A stretch of DNA of 64,000 nt from positions 49,510,053 to 49,574,052 of the forward strand of contig OY821775.1 in NCBI GenBank assembly GCA_963682175.1, given 5' to 3'. Position 1 is the first letter of the stretch. Every line of letters starts with the position of its first letter. The translations under genes and the position numbers were made by a program. The notes beneath the pieces are model-generated. The model saw only the letters and a program-made list of their open reading frames with translations, made no database searches and had not been told where the DNA came from. Below are positions 53,353 through 64,000 of the stretch, piece after piece. The stretch is from Triglochin maritima (lineage: Eukaryota > Streptophyta > Magnoliopsida > Alismatales > Juncaginaceae).

Positions 53353-56223
53353 TCGGAATATGGGAATGGGATTGCTGCTGCTGGTATGAATGGAAATGGA
53401 TTGTGATGTTTGGTTTGGTTGGTGGTTGTTTTCTGTATTAATTATTTTAAAAAAAATTGTTGCTATTTTATTATATAAATTTATATATATTAATTATTAC
53501 AAGGAGCACAATTTTATTATATAAACTTGGAGTGTTTGTATAACTCAATCTACTTGACCCATTTCCTTCGTCAAAGAGGGAGAAGATTTGGGATCCTTTT
53601 CTTTCTTTCTAATATTGCTTGCATTTCTTCTTCATCATTTATTTTCTTTGAGATGTAATATTTGGAAAATTGTTTTGATGATTTGGTTTTATTTTGTTTG
53701 GAATGTATTAATCTAGTGATGGTTCATAACATTCAAGGTACCGAGATATGATTTTTGCTTCGAGTCCTGTTATGCAGGATGAATCTACTTGGAGTGACCA
53801 TTTTCCATGAAACCACAACTATTATCCGAGGATTATTACATCTCACACTTATTTCATTTCAATATCTTTTGATCCTAATCGGGGTTTTTAAATGATAAGG
53901 TTACCTTATCCTCTTTGTAGTGCAAATCGAGTCAGTTGCATTTTTGAAGATTTCTGAAGAGATTAAAGAAAAGAGTAAGGGATTAAAGAACATGGTCTGA
54001 GCATATATCAATGGATGCACTGTCTGCTTAATGGTTAGTATTGAACTCTTGTAGTTATGTATTGTAGTAATGTAGTTGTGTATTGTTATATCATTGTTGT
54101 GTATGGAACTTGTGTAGTTATGTATTTCACCGAACATGAAGTGAAAATCCCAAAGATTTCTACATTTGCATTAAATATTCTGTATTTCTGCTTTCTGGGC
54201 TTTTGAATGTTGCATCTCAACTTATTAAATATGCACATCTGCATCCCAGTTTCTGAACTTCTATATGATATTAGATTACATGTCTAGATCCTTAGTAGTT
54301 GTTATTTAATGTTGTCTTATTATAAAGTAATACTCAGTAGGTCTTCACTTCCAAAATAAATTATTCACATCCAAGAATAAACTAATATTGTTTGGTGACT
54401 AATTTAGAATGATATTTTTTCAGATCATCAACAAGGAGATCCATGCGTCCCAAGAGTTTGAACTGAGACTCATATTACATGTTGATTATTCTTGACAGTG
54501 TTCTGGAGTTTCTGCTTTGTTTGGATTGCGGGAGTTTCTCTTTGTTTGGACTGCTGGAGTTTCTGCCTTATTTGGACATCTAGAGTTTTTGTCTTTGTTG
54601 TAAGGAGTTTTGCCTTTTGTGAAAGTAGTAATGGTGTCTACTAGAGTTCCTTGTTAGGACTGCCATGGTGGTTGTTGAAGTATTGATGATATATACTGAC
54701 TTAATTTGTGGAAGTTGTGGAAGTAGTGACCAAAAAGTAGTGATGCTATCTGAGTTAAGTAGGATTGTAGTAGATATCATCTTTTTTGTTGTTGTTATAT
54801 ACTTGCAACCAATGTGGCTACATTTTGTATATAGTACGAGTCACAACTATGTACTCACTTAACACATTTGATACGCCAATCCAACAGGTTACGATACATA
54901 TTTTTGGTAGTTTTGATGTGGAGTGTCGACAATGTTTGTGTTAGTAACTTCTTTTCCAGGAAATGAGACCAAATATTTGGTTTGTTTGGTAGTTCCTCTA
55001 GTATAACATGTTCTACACCTACAGTTATTCTGTCGGATTGGTTAGATACAATTGTTTAGATTTATGTGGACCTGCCTAATGCATTTTAGTTTCGCTTAAA
55101 TGGAGAAGTCATGTGATTTTGATGTTTGCGTTAGGTGTCATTCCCTATAGAAAAGAGAGAGAGAGGAAAAAGAGAAGTTGGAGATAGAAATGAATGGAAC
55201 ACTCTACAAAACTGCATCACTTTCTTAAATAAAACTTCCATTGAATATACATCTATATGCGTTCAATACACAATAGTATATGTTTAATACACAAATATAT
55301 CATTTCAATACACAACAATATCATTTTATTACACAAGTTCAGACCCTAGTGTGTATTCTTGACACATTTCTATATTCAGACACTAGTGTATATTCCCTAT
55401 TGCTCCAAATTGTTTATTCCGAGTTTGTGACATATGCCAATTTTAATTCAACTCAAACTCCTATAATCACAAGAAAAGAAAACAAAAGAAAATCCATAAT
55501 CCACAACAAACCTGTCAAGCAATCTGTCACATAGGACTAAATTACTATATTAGGGGATGACTAGGTGAGCGAAATGCGTAGAGAATGGTACTTCTTAAAA
55601 TGTGGTCTTTTGTTTTAGAGATATGATGAATAACATTATGTGAAGTGAATTCATATCATATAAATAAATTTCCCTTCCCATGTTATGGTACTTCTTAGTT
55701 ATTATGTTGGGTTGTTTATTTATATTGGATTGTGTAGGTTCAATACACAACATTATAAGTTTAATACATAACTATATCATTTTAATACATAATTGTATCA
55801 TTTTATTACATAAGTTCAAGAATTCTTTAATTTATATAAATTATCATTAAAATACACAATTGCATTATAAGTTGAATATATTGTAGTTTAATATGGTTTA
55901 GTTTGTCTATTGCATATTTTGGTTATAGAATATTTTGGAAAAATTATTATTAAAATACACAATTGCATTATGAGTTTAATATACACAACTATAAAAGTTT
56001 AATATACAATTACATCATTATAATACACAACCGCATCACTTTCGTAAATAAAGCTTCCAGTGAATACACATCTATATGCGTTCGATACACAACAGTATAT
56101 GTATAATTCAGTTGGTTGTTGTCGGAGAGGAAGAAGTGAGCAACATATGATTCTAAAAGAGATACGTACATAAACATGAATTGTTGATCATTGTGAAGGA
56201 AATGAAGTAAATGGAGGGTTCAT
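53353..56223. other. AT-rich region with dispersed TACAC-type repeats
   Basis: No gene is supported. From about 55139 a block (ACTCTACAAAACTGCATCAC through TTATTACACAAGTTC) appears that recurs near 56459 and 61220, with further partial copies near 55740 and 56030. Confidence 0.55.
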
Positions 56224-56605
56224 GTTGTTGTACATGGTATGAGAGTTAAGACATTGATTGGTGTTGGGGAGAGGGTGTTTGATTTTGTATATTTTTGTGA
56301 TCAGACATATAGATGATTAATTGAAATCAATTTAAGAAGCTTGTGGACATCCCCACTTAAGCCTACCATAAATGCTAACAGGCTCACATAAGACTAAATT
56401 ACAATAATATGATATATTTTTATATTGGAAAGAGAGATGTTGGAGATAGAAATGACATGGAACACTCTACAAAACTACATCACTTTCTTAAATAAAACTT
56501 ATAGTGAATACACATTTATATGCGTTCAATACACAATAGTATATGTTTAATACACCAATATATCATTTCAATACACAATGGTATCATTTTATTACACAAG
56601 TTCAA
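56224..56605 (+). repeat. dispersed direct repeat, copy 1
   Basis: About 380 bp, from TGTTGTTGTACATGG to TTATTACACAAG, matching 60958-61357 along its whole length in the same orientation. The 4.35 kb between the copies is minisatellite-rich and non-coding. Confidence 0.8.
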
Positions 56606-57612
56606 CAACTTCTTCACAAAAAACTCATTCACAAGATCTGTCAAGCAACAAAAATATTTTAAAAAAAATTGACGAACAATCTGTCATTATCAAACCACAC
56701 AAGTCTACACATATAAGGAATTTCTAAGTAAAGAAGATATCATATGAGATCATATTACACATTCATTAATCCAAAACTCATGAATGAAGAATGACAATCA
56801 CTTTCAACACAATGACTTCCATAAATCGTCATCCAACAAATCAGATTCATATAAGGATCTAAAATACATAGGATTGTCGATCCTCCAAAACTCAACTTTC
56901 AAACACAACCACACACAAAATACCCATTGCTAGTCAATTCCCTAAGCCTTACAATGCATCTCATATCAAAATTTGTAATTGTATTATCCTACATGTTACC
57001 AACTCAATGATCACGTCACAAATTTGGTTATTGAGTCAATATTTAAAAAACAAGACTTTGAGCACTACAATCTCCTCTCAACTAAAACTAAAAATACATC
57101 CAACCAAAAGTATCCAACATGCTCATTTCTTCAACTAAAACTAAAAATTGTACATTTAAACTCAAACTCGCACCTCAAGTCCTTTCCCATCAGCACCATT
57201 GTTGACACAAAAAATTGTTTGTCTAAAAATATTAATTAGACTACTAAGATTGAAGAAGCATAGGTTGAAATTTATATAGATGAAATGATAAGGATGTTAA
57301 GATTAAGATTATGATTCCATATAATTTTAAGTTTTAAATGGGAAAAAACTGAAAATGCCCATTAAAAATATATATATATATATACATACAAAAAAAAGAG
57401 GAGAAGAAAAGTCAGGAGAGAAAGCCATGTTTAACGTGGCAAGCCATGCATTATGCAATATTTCCCATCTCCACGTTATGTATTATTCAAGCTTTTCATC
57501 CCACGTTATGCCCATCTCCACGTTATGCATTATTCAAGATTTTCACTCCACTTTAACCCACGATCACACATAACCACCCATGATGTTCATCCACTTCCTC
57601 ATCTCAAACCAC

Positions 57613-57970
57613 TATAAATACACATACACAACTCCATACGGACGACTCCATACGTTCAACTCCAAACACATATACACACAACTCCATACATACACCCACA
57701 CAAAGCCCCATACACAACACACATACACACAACTCCATACATACACCCACACAAAGCCCCATACACAACACACATACACACAACTCCATACACATCAAAT
57801 ACAAGAAACGTGAGGAAAGAAGTGAAGAGAAGGTGAGACGATTCCGGTGACGACAACTTCGATTTCGCAGCCGCGACAACTCCGGCGACTCTGGCAGCAA
57901 CGCTGCCTCCGTGACGACTCTGGTTTATCAAATCTCCGTAGCAACTCCGGCAAGTGCAACGTCGACGACT
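57613..57970 (+). promoter_or_regulatory. promoter-like TATA box, minisatellite and leader without a reading frame
   Basis: TATAAATA (57613-57620) is followed by a tandem ~51-bp unit (CATACACACAACTCCATAC, about 57660-57800) and a GC-richer leader-like stretch to 57970, but no coding frame follows. It may be the promoter and leader of a non-autonomous LTR element or a captured gene 5' end. Confidence 0.35.
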
Positions 57971-58025
57971 ACTTCATCTTAAAAATACAATAATAATAAT
58001 AATAATAACAATAAAACACAATCTT

Positions 58026-58171
58026 TCCGGCCACTTTCCTTTTGAGGAATTGTACCCGGGTGGTTGCCAAACACGATTATTCCGACAACTTTCCTTTTGA
58101 GGAATTGTACCCGGATAATCGTCTCTTATATGTTATTTCGGCAACTTTCCTTTTGAGGAATTGTACCCGGA
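58026..58171 (+). repeat. three copies of a 28-bp unit
   Basis: CTTTCCTTTTGAGGAATTG followed by TACCCGG occurs three times at 50-60 bp spacing, each preceded by a CCGRCAA or CGGCAA variant. Spacer sequences differ. Confidence 0.85.
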
Positions 58172-59569
58172 TTGATTGATTATATTCTTACATATATAAA
58201 AAAAATGACGCCGGAAGGCTGCCGAAATTTAGCCAAACCAAATACTTGAACCGAAAGAAAAATATATATAAAAATCAAGGGTTTTAATTAACAAAACCAT
58301 ATCAAAGTCAAATTATATCACTACCTAAATCGCATAAGAGGTCGGTTTTTTTTTTACACTTGAATTGGATGTCAAAATGTCATCCAAATGCCATCAGATT
58401 TGAGTCAAAATAATGCTAAAATAATAATCAGGATTGTAACCGTTTTCAATGTACAACAAATAAAAATTCAAATCCCTTGTCATTCCGAAACTCTAATCTG
58501 AAAAAAACTTTAAAGAGAGACCCGTTGGGGTTTATAATGTGAATGAATTCCTACGTTGGAAGTAGTTATCATACAAGGGTATCTAGATTGAATCTTTGTG
58601 TTACATATCATCACATTAATTTGATTCAAATCGTATATGTTCTCTTTGATTAAATCATAATAACCAAAGTTGAATTCGTTCCACGTGATTACATATGATC
58701 ACCTTATGTCATGGCGCATAGTGTCTTACCATAAATAAATAAATGTTTCATGCCTTAAACTCAATCCCGATTGGTCTTGAGTCACGTATATGACAAAGAC
58801 ATCTCGAATCCTAATAATGCACAACGTGTCGGAGACGACAATTAAAGTTATACGTGTGTACGTGCATAACCATGAACAAATAGGGATCATGAAATGAAAT
58901 TACAATTGAAAGTGAATTAAGAACGGTAGTTACTTATGTCATGAACTGAGAATGTTCTGGAGACCAATAGACTTTATATTTACCAATCTAAAAGACCAAC
59001 AGGATTGCATGTCCCTGATCCCTATCATTATCCGATCATATATGATTTACAAATAATGACACTTGAATCTAATGTGCATATCTTGTACGCGCATGCACGT
59101 AAGTGCAGATTTCCCATATTTTCATCCATAAAATTTCAAAGGAGCTCAATTCTCCTCCATATACGTAAACGTGCATGGAGCCATGGATCTTGCCACACAA
59201 GTGGGGTCCTTTTGCACATTGGGTCCAAACTAGATAATTATAATGCAAGTCCCCATGTAAAACTTAATCTAAAGAAAAAAAGAGTACAACACCATAATAA
59301 CACAATGATGAATTTACAAATTAGTCCCCTTAAAAGAACAAATCACAAACCCACTCCTAAATGTGGATAAATTACAACAATATACAAGTTGTACCATTTG
59401 ATTTACATAATCAATCTTAAAATACAAATAGTCCCTTTAAATAGACAAACAACAAATCCACCCCTAAATGTGGATAAATTGCGAAACAAATCTTTAAAGT
59501 TGTAAAATATGTCAACCAACTTTAAAATATGAAAATAAAGTTAAAATGTAAACAGTGACTACTTTAATA
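58172..59569. other. non-coding AT-rich region
   Basis: A 121-codon frame (59005-59370) shows no domain, signal or codon pattern that supports it. A CCTAAATGTGGATAAATT segment is duplicated near 59355 and 59464. Confidence 0.45.
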
Positions 59570-59712
59570 GTAAGAGAGGATGCACGCCAAGCTTGATCTT
59601 GGGTTCCCTCTCTCTTATCGTTGGAGTGGTCAGAAATTAAAATACGGACTACCTTAGTCGTAGGCGAGTATGCACGCCAAACATGATCTTGGGTTCCCTC
59701 TCTTCTACCGAC
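59570..59712. repeat. two-copy tandem repeat
   Basis: GATCTTGGGTTCCCTCTCT preceded by ATGCACGCCAA occurs twice about 97 bp apart. Confidence 0.75.
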
Positions 59713-59774
59713 GATGGAGTCTTCATTTAACAAATCAAATAAACAAAACAACATACATATATATATAAAAAAAA

Positions 59775-60492
59775 CCTCCGGGTTACGAGGCTAAACTGAC
59801 CAAAACATTATAATATCTATATCAAAAAATAATAATTATCCAAACCAGTCAAATACACATAAATATCACCTCCTAGGTTACGAGGCTAAACTAATCTAAC
59901 CCCTTAGCGATATTTAGTAATGAGATAAACTAAAATCGTCATACTCAAACAAAGCATATACACAATGTTCTCCCGAACAGGGGAATATAAATGCGTATGA
60001 TGTCTCCTATAATACGAGACAACACCCCATACATACAAAACCCCTCCGGGTCACGAGGCTAAACTGTCCAACACACTTAACAAATTAAGTACATAAAATA
60101 TTCTCCCAGGGAAGAGATTAAACTAACTATTTGATGATATTTATATATAAGAATCATCGGCAAATATAACAAAGACACACACACAAACCCCTCCTAGGTT
60201 ATGAGGTTTAAACTAACCATTTGTACGATATTCTAATATAAGAATTATCGTTGACAAATCAAACATAAATGCCCTCCGGGTTATGAGGCTAAACTAACTA
60301 AAACATTATGATATATGAATAATTCTCTAAATCAAATCATATACAACACCTCCTAGGTTATGAGGCTAAACTAACCGTTTTTACGATATTCTAATATCAG
60401 AATTATCGTTGATAAATTAACGCGGTGTATTCATCATAAAGTTGAAGAACCTAAACATATACAAAACCCTCCTAGGTTACGAGGCTAAACTG
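59775..60492 (+). repeat. regularly spaced array of an ~25-bp unit
   Basis: CCTCCTAGGTTACGAGGCTA and variants (CCTCCGGGTTACGAGGC) recur about eight times, separated by 60-170 bp spacers, several of which share a GATATTCTAATATMAGAATTA palindrome-like segment. No coding role is visible. Confidence 0.8.
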
Positions 60493-60957
60493 ACCATATT
60501 GTGACAATATATCACAATAAAAGGGAGATCATTATCGAATCGGTCGAAGCACGAGTTGATATATCCTCGTCCCTAATATATCGAAATATAAAAATCCTAT
60601 TAATAAAATATATCTGAAATCGTTAATATAACAACAATTCTGGTTTATAATTCGCAAATGGATGCTTATGTATCTTCCATATGTGCATTGCATAAATATG
60701 TCAACTCTTGTATTTCATATTTATTCCTTCTATTTAATGAAATGAAAGAAAATGTTGCACTTATTTACTTTCTGGCTAGTTATTCACATTTATTTAATTT
60801 CCTGTACAAATGAATGATATGAGTATGACACGATGAGGCATTCTTCTATACGAAGTTGTAAGGTGCGGAATTCCACCATGAATTCTTGAGAGGTCTTCGC
60901 AACACCAAAAATATATAACACCAAAAAGAACAAAAAACCCACGTTAAACAACCATAC

Positions 60958-61357
60958 CATGTTGTTGTATATGGTAAGAGAGTTAAAGGCATTGATTTGT
61001 GTTGGGGAGAGGGGAAATGTTTGATTTTGTATATTTTTGTGATGAGACATATAAATGATTAATTGAAGTCAACTTAGGAAACTTGTGGACATTCCCACTT
61101 AAGTCTACCATAGATGCTAACGGGCTCACATAAGACTAAATTATTATAATATGACATATTTTTCTATAGGAAAGAGAGAAAAATGAAAGAGAGATGTTCG
61201 AGATAGAAATAACACGGTGCACTCTACAAAACTGCATCACTTTCTTAAATAAAACTTCTAGTGAATACACATTTATATGTGTTCAATACACAACAGTATA
61301 TGTTTAATACACCAATATTTCATTTCAATACACAACGGTATCATTTTATTACACAAG
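60958..61357 (+). repeat. dispersed direct repeat, copy 2
   Basis: Same-orientation partner of 56224-56605. Differences are scattered substitutions and short indels. Confidence 0.8.
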
Positions 61358-62019
61358 TTCTCCGGAACGTATAACTGGATCTGAACATTACACCTAACAT
61401 AAATAAGTAGTAGAAAAAAATGATATTTTGCAGAATCATGCAAGTTCAATCCAATCCCATTTTGAGCAGACAAAAGAGAAAATAAACAGAAACTCGATCA
61501 AATCCTTCAAATGCAACCAAAACCTCGAGAAATCTCGCGAAACTTACAATGAATACATGACTCGAAAAAACATTGTTTTGAAACACTAAACCGAAATTTC
61601 AGCAAAATTTTCCAATTTAACCTCATTTCCAGCAGACACAAGATCTAAGCACCCTCAACATCTCGTACGAATCTCGTACGAATCTCCAAATCCAAACTCG
61701 ATTAACTCCCTCGTGGTTGTCGATGGTTTGGTAAGATGGGGAAGGAGGGGAGGAGAGTGGAGGTCGATCTTCCATCGTCTTTTGGAAGGTTGCTGGAGGG
61801 GAGGAAGGAGGATGGGATGGGTGTGATTGGGAAGGAACGAAAGAGGGAGGAAGAAAGAAGACATGATGGGTGCGTATGGGAAGGAGGGGAGGTAAAAGAA
61901 GGATATGGTGATTACAAAACTACCATTTTTCATTTTCACCGTTAGATTAGATCTTGATGGTGTATGTTTGGGGTCTCATTATATTAAATTGAGACCTGGT
62001 CTCATTCTAATACCACCAC

Positions 62020-62050
<31 letters not shown>

Positions 62051-62081
62051 CATACATATATATATATACATATATATATAT
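62020..62081. repeat. (TA)n microsatellite with CATA interruptions
   Basis: A 60-base TA-rich run just outside the right end of the possible 9-kb element. Confidence 0.9.
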
Positions 62082-62334
62082 CAACTTTCCTAATAAGAAA
62101 ACATGTCCATTAAGGATCAAAATAAAGTAATTAAGTGGTAGTCTTGACTCTTGAACGATCAAGATTGAAGGGCAAAACCAGGATGTGATTGTCCTCAACC
62201 ATGATCTTTATTATTTTTGTACGATTTTGCATGTTCTCATGTACGAATTTAGCTTACTAATTAAAAGTTTTTTTGCCCTAATCTTGTAAAGAACACATCA
62301 TTATTATTTCCTTGAGAGAGATTATGACTAGAGA

Positions 62335-62700
62335 AAGATCTAGAGTACTTTGGATGACAAATCGCCTCCATAATCTTGTAATCTTGATTGCTTCTCTTGT
62401 TGGAGAAGCGAGTTGAAGGAAATGAAATCTGCAGGAGACCCCCCAATGACGTAGGCACGTTACCGAACCTTGTAAAACGTGTGTGTCGTGGTTTGCTTCA
62501 GGTGTGTTATGTCTTTGCTTGTGTCTTTCATCTTGTTGGTGTTTTTTTGTTGTATTGAGTTTGGGAGAGGGTTAGACGTTAGTTTTTCGCGTGCAATATT
62601 CGTTGTGTGTTTCCGTTGTGCATCTTTGATTTGTCTTCGTGTAGCTCATCGTTGTATTCCCTCACTCAACAGTGATTTGGGTGATTCTTCCTTTATTTAG
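62335..62700 (+). repeat. dispersed repeat, plus-strand copy
   Basis: Contains GCCTCCATA, TTGCTTCTCTTGTTGGAGAA and GACGTAGGCACGTTACCGAA blocks. It is an inverted homologue of about 63600-63998. The family is unassigned, perhaps an LTR fragment. Confidence 0.7.
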
Positions 62701-63108
62701 TATAATTTTTGCATTATTAAGCTTCTTTATCACATAGGTTCATTCATACTCTTCTAGAGTAGGCCACCGATACTACACCTTTTAAATTGAAATACCGGTA
62801 ACAATTAAACCTCTTCAATTGTAAACATGGAGAAGAATTAGGTCCCCAGTAACAATACTGGTAAAAATAAACAACTAATATTATTTGGATGTACAAAATT
62901 GAAATTTGCAAATCAATGTCACATTTTTTTCACACGCACAAGGACCACTAATACCATAACATATGACTTGCGTATATGATCACACATGAAATACACAAAA
63001 CAAACTTGAAGGGTTCAAACGGGTATCAGATAATTAATATACAAAACACAACAAAATGAGCATATCAATCCATTTACTCTGGATTGATCTTCATGATCAG
63101 AAGTTGAT
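62701..63108. other. 3' flank of the right-edge kinase gene
   Basis: About 62860-63108 resembles 45980-46229 downstream of kinase 2, including a GACCACTAATA/GATCACTAATA block and TTGAAATTTGCAAA. Confidence 0.5.
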
Positions 63109-63546
63109 TCATCTGCCTTTGGGGTCGTTGATTTGTGAGAAAACTAAACTTGTCCCCAACTCATCAGCATCGACGCTCACTTGCGAGGTGCTCGTGGTGG
63201 CGGTGCTTGTGAATGTATCGGTCCCAGTGCTATTGGGATCATACCAATGGTTACCGGTACTAGAATTTTTATTTTCCTTTGTAGTGAAGAGAGCAATGTC
63301 ATGGTCGGGGTTGGTGATGGCTTGTTCTTTCTCGTAGCTAACTTGAAGTTGCAACGCAAACTCTAGGCTCCAAAGGACGTCACCCATGGTGGGGCGATCG
63401 ACACCTTGGTCAGCTAGACAACTCTCTGCCGTCTCCGCGAACTTGTTGAAGCATTTGGGATCGATCATACCTTTCAAGACGGGGTCGATGATCTCTTCTA
63501 GAGTGCCTTTTCTTTTGCAGTGCTTTGCCCACTCTGCCAAGCTCAC
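63109..63546 (-). CDS. CrRLK1L receptor kinase 3, last exon only
   Basis: A 146-codon terminal exon with a canonical acceptor (CTAACGTAG before GTGAGC) equals the last exon of kinase 2 in length and is very similar in sequence. It encodes kinase subdomains X-XI ([36 protein letters not shown]) and a Ser/Thr-rich tail ending NDPKGR. The frame is intact. Other exons would lie beyond 64000, but a dispersed repeat starts ~55 bases into intron 3, so the gene may be either intact with an enlarged intron or truncated. Confidence 0.85.
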   Translation of the reverse strand: MSLAEWAKHCKRKGTLEEIIDPVLKGMIDPKCFNKFAETAESCLADQGVDRPTMGDVLWSLEFALQLQVSYEKEQAITNPDHDIALFTTKENKNSSTGNHWYDPNSTGTDTFTSTATTSTSQVSVDADELGTSLVFSQINDPKGR

Positions 63547-63599
63547 CTACGTTAGCAATTCAAAAAGACAATCTTAGTTAGCATAGCTAGATAGATAAG

Positions 63600-63998
63600 A
63601 ATATCATTAACCGGAGGTTGCAAAGTCTAATCCTCCGATCTTGCGGCTAGAATTTTCTTCTATATATCTTGTTTCTGTTGGGAGGAGATCTAACAATACA
63701 CTAACACGATACGGATTAAACGTACCACGTAATACCGAATATTGACTTAAGAAAATAAACTTCGGACACTCTCCCAAACTCAATGCAACAAGATCACAAA
63801 TAAGATGGAAAAAACAAGCAAACACAAACGTACACCTAAAACAACCACGATACACGTGATTTACAAGGTTCGGCAACGTGCCTACGTCCTTGGGGGTGTC
63901 CTTCGAGTTCCTTTCATTCTTCTGTTTCTCCAACAAGAGAAGCAACCGAGATTACAAGTATATGGAGGCAATATGTCCTTCAAATCACTCTAGATTTT
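63600..63998 (-). repeat. dispersed repeat, minus-strand copy in kinase 3 intron
   Basis: Inverted homologue of 62335-62700, sharing TCTAGAGTGATTTG, GCCTCCATATACTTGTAATC and GGACGTAGGCACGTTGCCG. It reaches the window edge. Confidence 0.7.
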
Positions 63999-64000
63999 TC

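Larger units (their letters stand above)
52946..62006. mobile_element. possible 9-kb TIR element (Pack-MULE-like)
   Basis: The left end AATGAGACCATGTCTC, a second AATGAGACCC at about 52970 and an AACGGT-type block are mirrored at the right (inward from 62006: AATGAGACCAGGTCTC, then AATGAGACCCC, then CTAACGGTG). Pyrimidine-rich DNA follows inside both ends. Between them is a decayed AN1 zinc-finger fragment and repeats but no transposase. No target duplication is evident, so the two ends could instead be separate small elements of one family in opposite orientation. Confidence 0.4.

Noticed and set aside
59005..59370. 121-codon open frame
   Set aside because: No recognisable motif, poor context, AT-rich region with duplicated segments; probably chance.
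59775..60492. CRISPR-like array (repeat units with unique spacers)
   Set aside because: The context is clearly plant nuclear DNA, spacers vary from about 60 to 170 bp and share sequence among themselves, and no Cas gene is present. It is a minisatellite-type array.
60790..61050. 86-codon frame with a hydrophobic segment
   Set aside because: It overlaps the start of a dispersed direct repeat. The corresponding copy at 56224 does not preserve it.
56224..61357. Complete LTR retrotransposon with 380-bp LTRs
   Set aside because: Direct repeats are real, but no primer-binding site, polypurine tract or 5-bp duplication could be identified, and partial copies of the repeat occur outside the pair.

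Overview
The window is nuclear DNA from a flowering plant, most likely a eudicot. It has introns with GT/AG borders, plant-only gene families (FERONIA-type malectin receptor kinases, an RGF/GOLVEN peptide, a plastid-type cysteine desulfurase, an SRC2-like C2 protein) and dense plant transposons (copia, hAT, CACTA, Tourist, Mutator). I cannot name the species.

Layout. 1-3172: 3' part of a copia retrotransposon (element A). 3283-5240: long LTR-like repeat. 7468-8782: intact two-exon C2/SRC2-like gene. 10681-14108: a Tourist MITE, a hAT-type MITE with a SINE-like insertion, and a CACTA element. 15081-15686: small two-exon gene for an RGF/GOLVEN/CLEL peptide. 16959-22628 (minus): ten exons of a plastid NFS2/SufS cysteine desulfurase with two single-base-type frame breaks. 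23291-28904: a Mutator-like element with 8-9 bp target duplication carrying remnants of a transposase, an OTU-like protease and a plant-mobile-domain gene. 30098-36209 (minus): a complete but decayed copia element (B) with both LTRs, PBS, PPT and target duplication, itself split by a hAT-type element.

36317-64000 is a minus-strand cluster of CrRLK1L (malectin-like) receptor kinase genes: one intact 828-residue gene, a 53-residue N-terminal relic, one intact 877-residue gene, and the last exon of another at the right edge. Between them lie two large inverted-repeat structures (41224-42893 and about 43990-45605), hAT elements, a 382-bp tandem duplication and a possible 9-kb TIR-flanked region (52946-62006) holding a decayed AN1 zinc-finger fragment and many minisatellites.

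The host genes look functionally independent. The receptor-kinase cluster appears to have grown by tandem duplication and been reshaped by transposons: a hAT-like end seems to supply the stop codon of the first kinase gene, copia B sits about 100 bp beyond that stop, and one paralogue is reduced to its signal-peptide region. The most informative items are the unlisted RGF peptide gene, the broken NFS2 copy, the OTU/PMD Mutator element, and two different hAT-like elements sharing a single 8-bp target site at 52215-52751.
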